The position numbers and the translations under genes were made by a program. Below the pieces are notes generated by a model. It was not told the origin of the DNA. It saw only the letters and a program-made list of their open reading frames with translations, and ran no database searches. This document shows, in pieces, positions 1 to 7,020 of a DNA stretch of 64,000 nucleotides. Location of the stretch: contig CAYQUT010000005.1 in NCBI GenBank assembly GCA_964420985.1, forward strand, positions 77,441-141,440, given 5' to 3'. Source of the stretch: CAMCTV01 sp964420985. Lineage in GTDB: Bacteria > Bacteroidota > Bacteroidia > Flavobacteriales_D > Sanyastnellaceae. Each line of letters opens with the position of its first letter. Positions within the stretch are counted from its first letter, which is position 1.

Positions 1-1109
1 TTGATGTAATCATTGGTAATCCGCCATATGGTGTAAAAATGAACCAAGCATTAAAAAATGCAATAAAAAGAGAGTATTCTGCTTCTGAAGATATTTACAC
101 ATCTTTTATTGAACTTGGGACAAAATTATGTAACGAAAAAGGTAATGTGTCGTTTATAATACCAGTTTCTTGGCAGACTGGTGATAACTACGTCAATACA
201 AGAACTTTTATTAAAAACAATATTCAATTAAGCAAAGGGATAGTTCTTCCCTATGATGTTTTTGATGATGTTTATGTTGACACAGGACTTTATTTCTTCA
301 CAAAGATGAATGCGCCGTCTTCCCTTGTGTATGAATATTCTGTCAAAGATAAAGTTTCATTGGACTCATTAAATAATATATTGTTTAAAGAAATTCAAAA
401 TTCAGAATGGCAAAATACTGAATCACTAAAAATTGTATTTAATGTTGGCATTAGAAATATTCAGAGTAAGTTTTTGAAATTAGAAACTACGGTTGGTGAT
501 ATTACAATATCGGTGCGTGGAATTTTAGCTGATTCCTCTGATTATTCTGAGAAGAAACTTGATTCGACATACAAACCTGTTTTTGCTGGAAAATTAGATA
601 GGTACAATATTGATAATGAATTGATGTTCGTCAAGTACGGAGAAAATTTAAAGGAAAGGCCATCATCTGAAGGTTATTTTAAAGGGGAAAGAATTTTAAT
701 AAGGCGAATAATTAGTCGTCAATTTAGGATTATGGCAACTGTAACAGACCAAGATTTTGTAAACAAAAAAGATATATATGTTTTTAAGCTGAATCATCCT
801 GACTTTGTATCTAAATATTTACTGGCAATAATTAATTCAAAGCTGATTTCGTTTTTTAAAACAAATGCTTCTAATTCCGCCAAAAAGGATGATTTCACAC
901 AACTTACTTTGGGAGATATCCGAGAAATTCGAATTCCAAAAATTTCAGCAAAGTTACAAATGGAATATGTTAAGCAAGTAGACAAAATAATCTCTAACAA
1001 AGCATTGGGTATTAATACCAATGAACTTGAATCTGATTTAGATTCAATGATATATAAACTTTATGACTTAACTGAAGAGGAAATTAAAATTGTGGAGGAA
1101 AATCAATAA
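1..1109 (+). CDS. Type IIG restriction-modification enzyme, C-terminal part (Eco57I/TaqI-like N6-adenine methyltransferase)
   Basis: The frame is open from base 3 and enters with D-V-I-I-G-N-P-P-Y-G, so the gene starts before the window. NPPY is motif IV of N6-adenine DNA methyltransferases. The next 100 or so residues fit the rest of the methylase fold (SFIIPVSW, then a YVDTG segment). The last 200 residues resemble a TaqI-like target-recognition domain, with the typical ending of YLLAIINSKL followed by an IRIPKIS strand. Such single-chain enzymes methylate one DNA strand and usually carry a nuclease domain at the N-terminus, which cannot be seen here. Two genes with a shared motif and an Abi_C gene follow in the same direction within a few bases, which suggests one defence operon. 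An orphan methyltransferase is the alternative. Confidence 0.8.
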   Translation, partial: DVIIGNPPYGVKMNQALKNAIKREYSASEDIYTSFIELGTKLCNEKGNVSFIIPVSWQTGDNYVNTRTFIKNNIQLSKGIVLPYDVFDDVYVDTGLYFFTKMNAPSSLVYEYSVKDKVSLDSLNNILFKEIQNSEWQNTESLKIVFNVGIRNIQSKFLKLETTVGDITISVRGILADSSDYSEKKLDSTYKPVFAGKLDRYNIDNELMFVKYGENLKERPSSEGYFKGERILIRRIISRQFRIMATVTDQDFVNKKDIYVFKLNHPDFVSKYLLAIINSKLISFFKTNASNSAKKDDFTQLTLGDIREIRIPKISAKLQMEYVKQVDKIISNKALGINTNELESDLDSMIYKLYDLTEEEIKIVEENQ

Positions 1110-1118
1110 TAAGTGGCT

Positions 1119-2231
1119 ATGGAAGCAAAAAACATAAATATTATTCATATTAATCAGATGATAAATTCTGCAATCCAGCAATCAACTGATGGTTCTTCAA
1201 TTAATATTCCAACAGAAGAGGCGCAAAAGGTTAAGGATTTTTTAATTTCAATTGACACTAATGTTGATTTATTGAAAATTCAACATGCCTTTATTAACAA
1301 CCTTGGAAATAGCCAAAGATTAGCTACAAAGTACTTCTCAGATTTAATGCTTGAATTCAAGTCTCATGTTGTAAAATCGCAAGCAGAGTTGAATCGAGAT
1401 AAACCTTGGGCATATTTATTTATTTCTGAACTTGATAAAATGAAACCTTTAAAAGTCAGAATAATTGAATTTATAATTATGGTTTATGAATGTGCTAATG
1501 ATACAAAAATTGTACATGATTACTTTAAAAGCATGCTTCAAGTAAGCTTTGATGGATATGAGAATTTTTATGATAAAAACACATGGGGTTATATCCGGAC
1601 TGACCACCATCGTGCTATTATTTATGATGTGTTTCTGAATATATCGGCATATTTAGCGAAGAACGAAAGAGTCGAAGAACTTAATGAAATAATTAATTCT
1701 ACTTATCAAGTGAAATGTGTTACTGGAACAGGTTCTTCTGATCCACATGTTGAGTACAAAACAGTTTCATTCGTTTATTTTAATTTGCCTGTTGTTTCAA
1801 TTAATGATACCTTTCACAGACAGCACAATAATTTAATAGACTGGGATCGCAGAAATTTATATACCGAAACCATTTTTAATCTTAATAAGGAAAATAAACA
1901 CTTTACATTCAATGAGATTGTTAACATAGATGTTCTTCTTTATTTTATTTCGCTGTTTGGTATTGCAGGCGGAAAGTTAAGTACTGTTTGGGTTCCTCAC
2001 ACTTCTCCTATGCGCAAAGATAACACCCCAGAATTAATGCTTAAATGCACTTCTAAAGCATTTTTTAATAGAGTTATTTCAATTTTTGGTGTAAATGACG
2101 TTAACTCATTTAATCTCCTACTGCAAAAAGTATTAAGACTTAAGCAGGAATATGATAGTGCATATGAAAAATACAATTTACCGGAAAGCGATTTTGCACT
2201 TTATTATCAATACATAAATTCACAACAATAA
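1119..2231 (+). CDS. Uncharacterised protein with N-terminal NSxIQQ motif module
   Basis: I do not recognise the bulk of this 370-residue protein. It looks mainly helical and soluble, with no signal peptide. Its first 50 residues hold a strand-like motif around I-N-Q-M-I-N-S-A-I-Q-Q-S (residues 11-22), then an I-N-I strand and a helix starting near KDFLISI. The same arrangement occurs at residues 94-140 of the next gene's product, so the two proteins share a module that may let them associate. A GTG at 1113 is possible, but the ATG at 1119 is preferred. The stop overlaps the next ATG by one base, so translation is probably coupled. It lies 10 bases after the restriction-modification gene. A defence role is inferred from context only. 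Confidence 0.7.
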   Translation: MEAKNINIIHINQMINSAIQQSTDGSSINIPTEEAQKVKDFLISIDTNVDLLKIQHAFINNLGNSQRLATKYFSDLMLEFKSHVVKSQAELNRDKPWAYLFISELDKMKPLKVRIIEFIIMVYECANDTKIVHDYFKSMLQVSFDGYENFYDKNTWGYIRTDHHRAIIYDVFLNISAYLAKNERVEELNEIINSTYQVKCVTGTGSSDPHVEYKTVSFVYFNLPVVSINDTFHRQHNNLIDWDRRNLYTETIFNLNKENKHFTFNEIVNIDVLLYFISLFGIAGGKLSTVWVPHTSPMRKDNTPELMLKCTSKAFFNRVISIFGVNDVNSFNLLLQKVLRLKQEYDSAYEKYNLPESDFALYYQYINSQQ

Positions 2232-2863
2232 TGAATATCGAAGAAGTTAAAAAACAAAGATTTCTCTACTTAAAAAAGGCATATGAAATCACCAGTGGCG
2301 ATCCCTCTTATATGTTTAACATGATTGAACTTGGAAAAGAAATCGGGTTTGATTCTGATCTATCAAGAAAATTAGCACAGTACTTAATAAATGAAGGTCT
2401 TTTAGAGGCAAGGGCTTTGGGTGGTACGATTGGAATTTCCCATCAAGGCGTGGTTGAAGTTGAGGAAGCTTTGACAAATCCGAATCAATCAACTGAACAT
2501 TTTTTGCCTGTTAATATTATTAACGTTCAGACGATGACTAATTCTGTTATTCAACAAGGGAGTCATCAATCTTCACAGTCAGTAAACATAACCTCAAAAG
2601 GTATAAATGATTTGAAGAGCTTCATATCTGAATTGAAAACTTCTATTGACAAACTGCAATTAGAAGCAGAAAAGCACAGCGAACTTTTATCTGAAATTGC
2701 AACTCTTGAAGCACAGGCAAATTCTCCCAAGCCAAAGGTTTCTATAATTGGCGAGACACTTGTTACGATTAAATCAATATTAGAAGGGGTTGCAGGAAAT
2801 ATTGCAACTCCATTATTTCAAACTGTTTTGCCACAACTTATCGCGTCTTTTACGGGAGCATAA
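2231..2863 (+). CDS. Winged-helix protein with NSxIQQ motif, coiled coil and hydrophobic tail
   Basis: The 210-residue product has four visible parts. Residues 5-85 look like a winged-helix fold (YMFNMIELGKEIGF, then a LAQYLINEGLLEA recognition-type helix and a GISHQGVVEVE wing). Residues 94-120 hold the I-I-N-V-Q-T-M-T-N-S-V-I-Q-Q-G motif, rich in Ser, Gln and Asn. Residues 125-165 form a probable coiled coil. Residues 168-210 are an amphipathic to hydrophobic tail (SILEGVAGNIATPLF). I recall the same order of parts in many uncharacterised bacterial proteins. The motif recalls short amyloid-type signalling motifs, but this is inference. It is translationally coupled to the gene before it. 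No function is established here. Confidence 0.75.
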   Translation: MNIEEVKKQRFLYLKKAYEITSGDPSYMFNMIELGKEIGFDSDLSRKLAQYLINEGLLEARALGGTIGISHQGVVEVEEALTNPNQSTEHFLPVNIINVQTMTNSVIQQGSHQSSQSVNITSKGINDLKSFISELKTSIDKLQLEAEKHSELLSEIATLEAQANSPKPKVSIIGETLVTIKSILEGVAGNIATPLFQTVLPQLIASFTGA

Positions 2864-2872
2864 ATTATAAAT

Positions 2873-3700
2873 ATGGCAAGCTTATCTTATAGCGAAAAGA
2901 AACGACTTGAAGCATTCCTTGATATGGGTGGAGGATATGTATTAGATTTTAGTAACAATAAATTACAGAATTTTGTACATGATGCTATTGGAATTGATAT
3001 TTATAATTCTAAATACGATAATGGTGGAAGTGGTTCTAAAGCAAACAGAATTAGAGGGGTTTGGGATGTAGAAACTGATTATCAAGTTGGTTTACTAATC
3101 GAAGCATTTATTAAATATTGGTCTGAATTTATTGCCGGAAATGAAATCAGTGATGAACAATACAAATTGCTAAAATCTTGTGAAGAGATTGCTCATAAAT
3201 TGAAAGCAGAATCTCTTGGTGCGCAAATTCAAGTTATACAGGCAACATCTGACGATATTAACTTTCATAAACTTGCTAAACAGGTAAGGGAGGCTATTGA
3301 AAAAAATGAGCCGGAAACAGCCTTAGATAGGCTTCATACTTATACCGTAAAATTTATACGTGAGTTATGTGATAAGAACGGAATAACTTACGATAAAGAC
3401 AAACCACTACATAGCTTCTTTGGGGAATACGTTAAACATCTATCTAAAAATGGGATGATTAAATCAGTGATGACAGAACGTATTTTAAAAACTGCCATTT
3501 CCAATTTAGAAGCGTTTAATGATGTTAGAAACAACCAAAGTTTTGCTCATGATAATTCGATATTAAATTACCACGAAAGCTTGCTGATTTTCAGAAGCAT
3601 CTCGAGTATTGTTGAGTTTATTAATTCGATTGAAGAACCTCCCGCTAAAGCGGCAAAAGCAGAAGAAACGAAACCATCAGATGATGATTTACCATTTTAG
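2873..3700 (+). CDS. Abortive infection family protein (Abi_C/HEPN) with SSB-like C-terminal tip
   Basis: The 275-residue product fits the AbiJ-like abortive infection proteins. Residues 1-85 form a small N-terminal domain (LEAFLDMGGGYVLDFSN, then GSGSKANRIRG), seen in AbiJ-type proteins. Residues 150-255 match the Abi_C domain, a HEPN-type fold, including RELCDKNGI and an R219-x6-H226 pair (RNNQSFAH) like the Rx4-6H site of HEPN ribonucleases. After a flexible Ala/Glu/Lys linker the chain ends in D-D-D-L-P-F, the same type of acidic tip that SSB uses to bind repair and replication proteins. It lies nine bases after the winged-helix gene. The likely role is RNA cleavage that stops phage growth; the trigger is unknown. 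Confidence 0.8.
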   Translation: MASLSYSEKKRLEAFLDMGGGYVLDFSNNKLQNFVHDAIGIDIYNSKYDNGGSGSKANRIRGVWDVETDYQVGLLIEAFIKYWSEFIAGNEISDEQYKLLKSCEEIAHKLKAESLGAQIQVIQATSDDINFHKLAKQVREAIEKNEPETALDRLHTYTVKFIRELCDKNGITYDKDKPLHSFFGEYVKHLSKNGMIKSVMTERILKTAISNLEAFNDVRNNQSFAHDNSILNYHESLLIFRSISSIVEFINSIEEPPAKAAKAEETKPSDDDLPF

Positions 3701-3738
3701 AAATTTAACTCAAAATTACTCTTAAATTTGCCCTCACA

Positions 3739-4323
3739 TTGTCACAAACTCAAAACATACTCAACCCACACAACTGGACATCAACTTATGCTGATGAACT
3801 ATTTGGCTATGCCATGAGTAAAACAGGAAAGACGGAAGTGGCTGAAGATTTAGTGCAGGAAACATTCCTTGCCGGATTAAAAGCAATGGAAAGCTTTAAA
3901 GGGCAAAGTAGTGAACGAACATGGCTGTTTGCAATTTTGAAGTTTAAAATTGCAGATCATTATCGCAAGGCTTCCACAAAATATGAAGTAAACAATCATA
4001 CTTTTTCATTTGACGAAAACTCTTACATCGATAATTATTTTACTGAAGATGGAGATTGGAAAGAAAATGCCACTCCACATGAGTGGGGAGTTGAGCATTT
4101 AAACAAAATTGAAAACAAAGAATTAGCGAATGCTTTAAATTTTTGTATTGAGAAACTTCCTGATAATCAGAAACAACTCATCCTTTTAAAATTGGTTGAG
4201 GAAGAAGAAACTGAAAATGTTTGTAAGGAATTAAATATTACACCGACTAACTATTGGGTGATCATTCACCGGGCTAAGTTACAATTAAGGGCTTGCCTCG
4301 AAAAAAACTGGTTTAAAGCATAA
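3739..4323 (+). CDS. ECF RNA polymerase sigma factor
   Basis: The 194-residue product has the two-domain form of extracytoplasmic-function sigma factors. Region 2 spans roughly residues 14-80 (ADELFGYAMSKTGKTEVAEDLVQETF, then RTWLFAILKFKIADHYRK). Region 4 is near the C-terminus (LPDNQKQLILLKLVEEEE, then a helix-turn-helix ending in IIHRAKLQLR). The TTG at 3739 is chosen because a stop at 3706 closes the frame upstream and the first ATG would remove part of region 2. A TAAATTTG box at 3723-3730 resembles a housekeeping -7 element but lies very close to the start. A zinc anti-sigma gene follows after five bases. Its probable targets are the two downstream units that share a TGTAAGG/TACTACTATC element. 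Confidence 0.9.
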   Translation: MSQTQNILNPHNWTSTYADELFGYAMSKTGKTEVAEDLVQETFLAGLKAMESFKGQSSERTWLFAILKFKIADHYRKASTKYEVNNHTFSFDENSYIDNYFTEDGDWKENATPHEWGVEHLNKIENKELANALNFCIEKLPDNQKQLILLKLVEEEETENVCKELNITPTNYWVIIHRAKLQLRACLEKNWFKA

Positions 4324-4328
4324 AACGC

Positions 4329-4607
4329 ATGAAAAAGTTAATGAACATAATTATGTTGTCCTGTAATAAAGCTACTCTTTTAATAGAAAAGAGTCATGGA
4401 ACGCCATTATCTTTTGTTGAGCGAGTGAAACTTAAAATGCATTTGGCCATGTGCGATAAATGTGCAGGCTACCAGAAACAAAGCCTAATTATTGAGAATG
4501 CGTTGAAATCTAATCATCAATCATTCCCAAATCCATCTAATTTGAAGTTAGCAGATTCATCTAAAACCCGCATTCAGAAGGCAATAGATGAGAATCTGAA
4601 AAAATAA
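4329..4607 (+). CDS. Zinc-binding (ZAS-type) anti-sigma factor
   Basis: This 92-residue protein is encoded right after the ECF sigma factor. It contains H38-x3-C42-x2-C45 (HLAMCDKC), the HxxxCxxC signature of the zinc anti-sigma domain, with a further Cys at position 12 that could complete the site. There is no membrane segment, so it would act in the cytoplasm. Proteins of this kind hold the sigma factor until zinc loss or thiol oxidation releases it. The downstream cargo, with three thioredoxin-fold proteins and an AhpD-like protein, fits a redox or metal signal. The assignment rests on the motif and position; the signal itself is inferred. Confidence 0.82.
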   Translation: MKKLMNIIMLSCNKATLLIEKSHGTPLSFVERVKLKMHLAMCDKCAGYQKQSLIIENALKSNHQSFPNPSNLKLADSSKTRIQKAIDENLKK

Positions 4608-4618
4608 TTCATTTTTTG

Positions 4619-4648
4619 TGTAAGGTTTTTAAAAGGCGTACTACTATC
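4619..4648 (+). promoter_or_regulatory. Candidate ECF-sigma promoter upstream of the thioredoxin-like/YceI/CoaB unit
   Basis: TGTAAGG at 4619-4625 and TACTACTATC at 4639-4648 are separated by 13 bases and end 28 bases before the start codon at 4677. Exactly the same two blocks with the same spacing occur at 6952-6981. The layout is that of a -35/-10 pair read by an ECF sigma factor, and such a factor is encoded just upstream. The pairing of factor and element is inference. Confidence 0.65.
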
Positions 4649-4676
4649 AAGTATAAACCTTTAAAAACATCAAAAA

Positions 4677-5075
4677 ATGAAAAATCTAAAAACGTTTATC
4701 ACCATCCTTGCATTATTCATCGGAATAACTGCATTTGCCCAAGACAAAACAAAAGTAATTGCTCTTGTAACAAAAGCGAACTGGTGTCCTACCTGTAAAG
4801 CTAATGGAGAAAGAATGGGTAAGGAAGTGTTCTCTGCCTATAAAACCGGAGAATTAAAAGTTGTTGCAAACGACCTTACTGATGATGGCACTAAAAAAAC
4901 TTGTAAAAAAGCAATTGAAGAAGCAGGCGTGGCAAAAATTGCAGAGAGTAGCAATTCTACAGGGATAATAACGCTTATAGATGCGAAAACTAAAAAAGTA
5001 ATTACCACCATTAGTGTAGCCAAAACAACAGAGGAAATAAAGGCTGCCATTGATGAATCATTGAAAAAAGCTTAG
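4677..5075 (+). CDS. Secreted thioredoxin-like protein (WCPTC)
   Basis: The 132-residue precursor starts with a signal peptide (LKTFITILALFIGITAFAQ, cleavage near residue 21). A WCPTC redox site follows at residues 36-40, in the position of the thioredoxin active site after the first strand. The rest fits a small thioredoxin fold, but it lacks a clear cis-Pro of the usual type. It would act in the periplasm, reducing or exchanging disulfides, or binding metal through the Cys pair. It is the first gene behind the candidate ECF promoter at 4619-4648 and has its own terminator at 5091-5130, so it may be expressed more strongly than the genes behind it. Confidence 0.82.
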   Translation: MKNLKTFITILALFIGITAFAQDKTKVIALVTKANWCPTCKANGERMGKEVFSAYKTGELKVVANDLTDDGTKKTCKKAIEEAGVAKIAESSNSTGIITLIDAKTKKVITTISVAKTTEEIKAAIDESLKKA

Positions 5076-5090
5076 CAGCACCCCACCCAT

Positions 5091-5130
5091 ACCATGAGGT
5101 TAATTGAAAAATTGCCTCATGGTATTTCTT
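5091..5130 (+). terminator. Hairpin terminator after the thioredoxin-like gene
   Basis: ACCATGAGG at 5091-5099 pairs perfectly with CCTCATGGT at 5115-5123, followed by a T-rich stretch. The nine-pair stem lies 15 bases after the stop codon. It may be leaky, because the next gene has no obvious promoter of its own. Confidence 0.7.
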
Positions 5131-5151
5131 AAACTATCTCAATTAAAATTT

Positions 5152-5637
5152 ATGACCACAACCAAAAAAAAGAAGATCGTAAGAATTGTTTTGTTAACCA
5201 TTCTCTTCGGAGCAATAATAGGAGGCGGAATATTTTTATACCTGTGGAATATGCCACACATTGATGTGCAAGCTCAAAAGGCAGATTTCTCGGTGAGTTC
5301 AACAAGCATCGTCAATGAATACCTTAATAATGAAAAGGCAGCAAATGACAAGTATTTAAGTGATGAAGGAGATTCAAAAATATTTATCATAAAAGGTACA
5401 GTTAAATCAAAAGATACCGACATGAATAATCAGGTAACTGTATTGCTGCAAGATGCGAACGATAAAGCCGGAGTTAAATGTGTTTTTACGGCAGAAACAA
5501 ATAAAAATGCCGATGCCTTACAAATAGGGCAACAAACAGCTATAAAAGGAATCATTCGTTCCGGTGCAAAATATGATGGTGATTTAGAGTTATATGAAAA
5601 TGTATTGCTCGAAAAATGTGATGTAGTAACAGAATAA
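5152..5637 (+). CDS. Membrane-anchored OB-fold protein (tRNA_anti-like family)
   Basis: The 161-residue product starts with a Lys-rich stretch and one membrane helix (IVRIVLLTILFGAIIGGGIFLYLW). The domain behind it has the strand pattern of OB-fold tRNA_anti-like proteins (IFIIKGTVKS, then QVTVLLQDA, VKCVFTAE, GQQTAIKGIIRSG). It probably faces the periplasm. These proteins are common in Bacteroidota and their ligand is unknown. The frame can be extended to a TTG at 5104, but that would place the start inside the terminator hairpin, so the ATG at 5152 is used. A YceI gene follows after 22 bases, in the same unit. Confidence 0.75.
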   Translation: MTTTKKKKIVRIVLLTILFGAIIGGGIFLYLWNMPHIDVQAQKADFSVSSTSIVNEYLNNEKAANDKYLSDEGDSKIFIIKGTVKSKDTDMNNQVTVLLQDANDKAGVKCVFTAETNKNADALQIGQQTAIKGIIRSGAKYDGDLELYENVLLEKCDVVTE

Positions 5638-5659
5638 TTAATCAATAAAAACAAAAAGT

Positions 5660-6217
5660 ATGAAAAAAGTAGCAGTAGTTATCGCTTTAGTAATTGGTAC
5701 AATTACCTTATTCAGTTTTAAGCAAACTGATGAAAAATTAGTAAGTAAAAAAAGTCAGATTGATATTTTCTCGCACACGGATGCTGAAGATATTAGCGCA
5801 GTAAACTATGCCTCAACTGCCACGTTGAGCAAAGAAACAGGAGATGTGGTTGTTTCTGTTCCGATGCAAAGTTTTGAATTTAAAAAAGCCTTAATGCAAA
5901 AGCACTTTAATAGTGAGAAATTTCTTGACACCAAAGCTTTTCCTAAAGCAAAATTTAAAGGGAAAATCACAAACTTAAAAGACATCAACTTCTCTAAAGA
6001 TGGCATTTACAACGCTACTGTTTCAGGAGAAATGACTATTAAAGAAACAACCAATCCTGTAAACGAAAAAGGAACGGTTACTGTAAAAGGCGGACAAGTT
6101 ACAGTTGATACCAAATTAAAAATTGTATTGGCAGATTATAAAATTGCGTTTGAAAAAGGCAAGCCATCAAAAAACATTGCAAAAGCAATTGATGTTACTA
6201 TGAAAATTGAATACTAA
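5660..6217 (+). CDS. YceI-like lipid-binding domain protein
   Basis: The 185-residue precursor has a short N-terminal hydrophobic segment (VAVVIALVIGTITLFSF) that serves as a signal peptide or anchor. The rest is a YceI-like lipocalin fold: alternating strands with the typical FKKALMQKHFNSEKFLDTKAFPKAKFKG stretch in shortened form near residues 78-105, then the INFSKDGIYNATVSGEMTIK strands. YceI proteins bind isoprenoid or other lipid molecules in the periplasm. The gene sits in the unit behind the candidate ECF promoter at 4619. Its stop codon lies one base before the ATG of the CoaB-like gene, so the two are likely translated together. Confidence 0.88.
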   Translation: MKKVAVVIALVIGTITLFSFKQTDEKLVSKKSQIDIFSHTDAEDISAVNYASTATLSKETGDVVVSVPMQSFEFKKALMQKHFNSEKFLDTKAFPKAKFKGKITNLKDINFSKDGIYNATVSGEMTIKETTNPVNEKGTVTVKGGQVTVDTKLKIVLADYKIAFEKGKPSKNIAKAIDVTMKIEY

Positions 6218-6218
6218 T

Positions 6219-6884
6219 ATGTTGAAGGGAAAACGAATATTAATTACAGCCGGGCCAACCAAGGAGTTTATTGATCCTGTAAGATTTATATCTAACGCCT
6301 CATCAGGTAAAATGGGTTATGCCATTGCTGAAGAATTAAGCAGCAAAGGAGCGGAGGTAATTCTTGTTTCAGGCCCGACTAACATAAAGTGTAATTCAAA
6401 TACAATAAAAGTTGTACAGGTTACAACTGCATTAGAAATGCTACAAGCGTGTCAGCACTATTTCGATAGTGTTGACATTGTTTTTTTTACCGCTGCGGTA
6501 GCTGACTACAGACCATTGATTATGGAATCTTCAAAGATTAAAAAGAACGATGAAACCATGACCATTCAACTAACAAAAAATCCGGATATCGCATATGAGT
6601 TCGGCAAGATTAAACGAGATGATCAAATTTCTGTCGGCTTTGCATTAGAAACTGATAATATTATTGAGTATGGCAAAGGAAAAATGCAAAAAAAGAAATT
6701 CGATTTTATTGTTTTGAACACCACCAACGAAAATGGAGAAGGCTTCGGATTTGACACCAACAAAATCAGCCTTTTATTTAATGACGATTCAATAAAACAC
6801 TTTCCTTTAAAAGCTAAAACCGAAGTTGCTAAGGATATTGTTGCAGAGTTAGAAACTCGAATCCAGAATCCAATAGCAATCTAA
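6219..6884 (+). CDS. coaB: Stand-alone phosphopantothenoylcysteine synthetase (CoaB domain of Dfp)
   Basis: The 221-residue product matches the C-terminal half of CoaBC/Dfp: K-R-I-L-I-T-A-G-P-T-K-E near the start, RFISNASSGKMGYAIAEEL for nucleotide and phosphopantothenate binding, FFTAAVADYRP and LTKNPDI, and the final FDFIVLNTTNENGEGFG. This domain joins 4'-phosphopantothenate to cysteine with CTP. The decarboxylase (CoaC) half is absent, and no partner gene is nearby. The ATG at 6219 follows the YceI stop; a TTG at 6207 is less likely. Full CoaBC would be expected elsewhere on the chromosome, so this looks like an accessory copy carried by the element. Why a thiol-stress cargo carries it is unclear; extra coenzyme A is one guess. 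Confidence 0.85.
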   Translation: MLKGKRILITAGPTKEFIDPVRFISNASSGKMGYAIAEELSSKGAEVILVSGPTNIKCNSNTIKVVQVTTALEMLQACQHYFDSVDIVFFTAAVADYRPLIMESSKIKKNDETMTIQLTKNPDIAYEFGKIKRDDQISVGFALETDNIIEYGKGKMQKKKFDFIVLNTTNENGEGFGFDTNKISLLFNDDSIKHFPLKAKTEVAKDIVAELETRIQNPIAI

Positions 6885-6890
6885 ATCTAT

Positions 6891-6911
6891 TAAACGTATT
6901 GCGTTTATTTT
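6891..6911 (+). terminator. Probable terminator after coaB
   Basis: TAAACG at 6891-6896 pairs with CGTTTA at 6902-6907 across a five-base loop, followed by TTTT-rich sequence. The stem is short, but the position, just after the coaB stop and before the second candidate ECF promoter, fits the end of a transcription unit. Confidence 0.5.
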
Positions 6912-6951
6912 CAATGCGTTACATCAAATAAGCAAAAATCTTTCTTTTTCT

Positions 6952-6981
6952 TGTAAGGAATTATCATTGGCTACTACTATC
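6952..6981 (+). promoter_or_regulatory. Candidate ECF-sigma promoter upstream of the DUF4833-to-DUF2892 unit
   Basis: TGTAAGG at 6952-6958 and TACTACTATC at 6972-6981 are 13 bases apart and end 39 bases before the start codon at 7021. Both blocks and their spacing are identical to those at 4619-4648. Surrounding bases differ, so this is not a simple sequence duplication. It probably drives the long, tightly packed unit that follows. Confidence 0.65.
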
Positions 6982-7020
6982 CCATTAAAGGTGAAGTAAT
7001 TATCAATTTATTAAAACCCG

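Noticed and set aside
4616..4798. Open frame of 60 codons across the start of the thioredoxin-like gene
   Set aside because: It covers the candidate promoter and lies in another frame of a clear gene with a signal peptide.
5104..5151. Longer start (TTG at 5104) for the OB-fold protein
   Set aside because: It would begin inside the terminator hairpin at 5091-5123, and the added residues have no family features.
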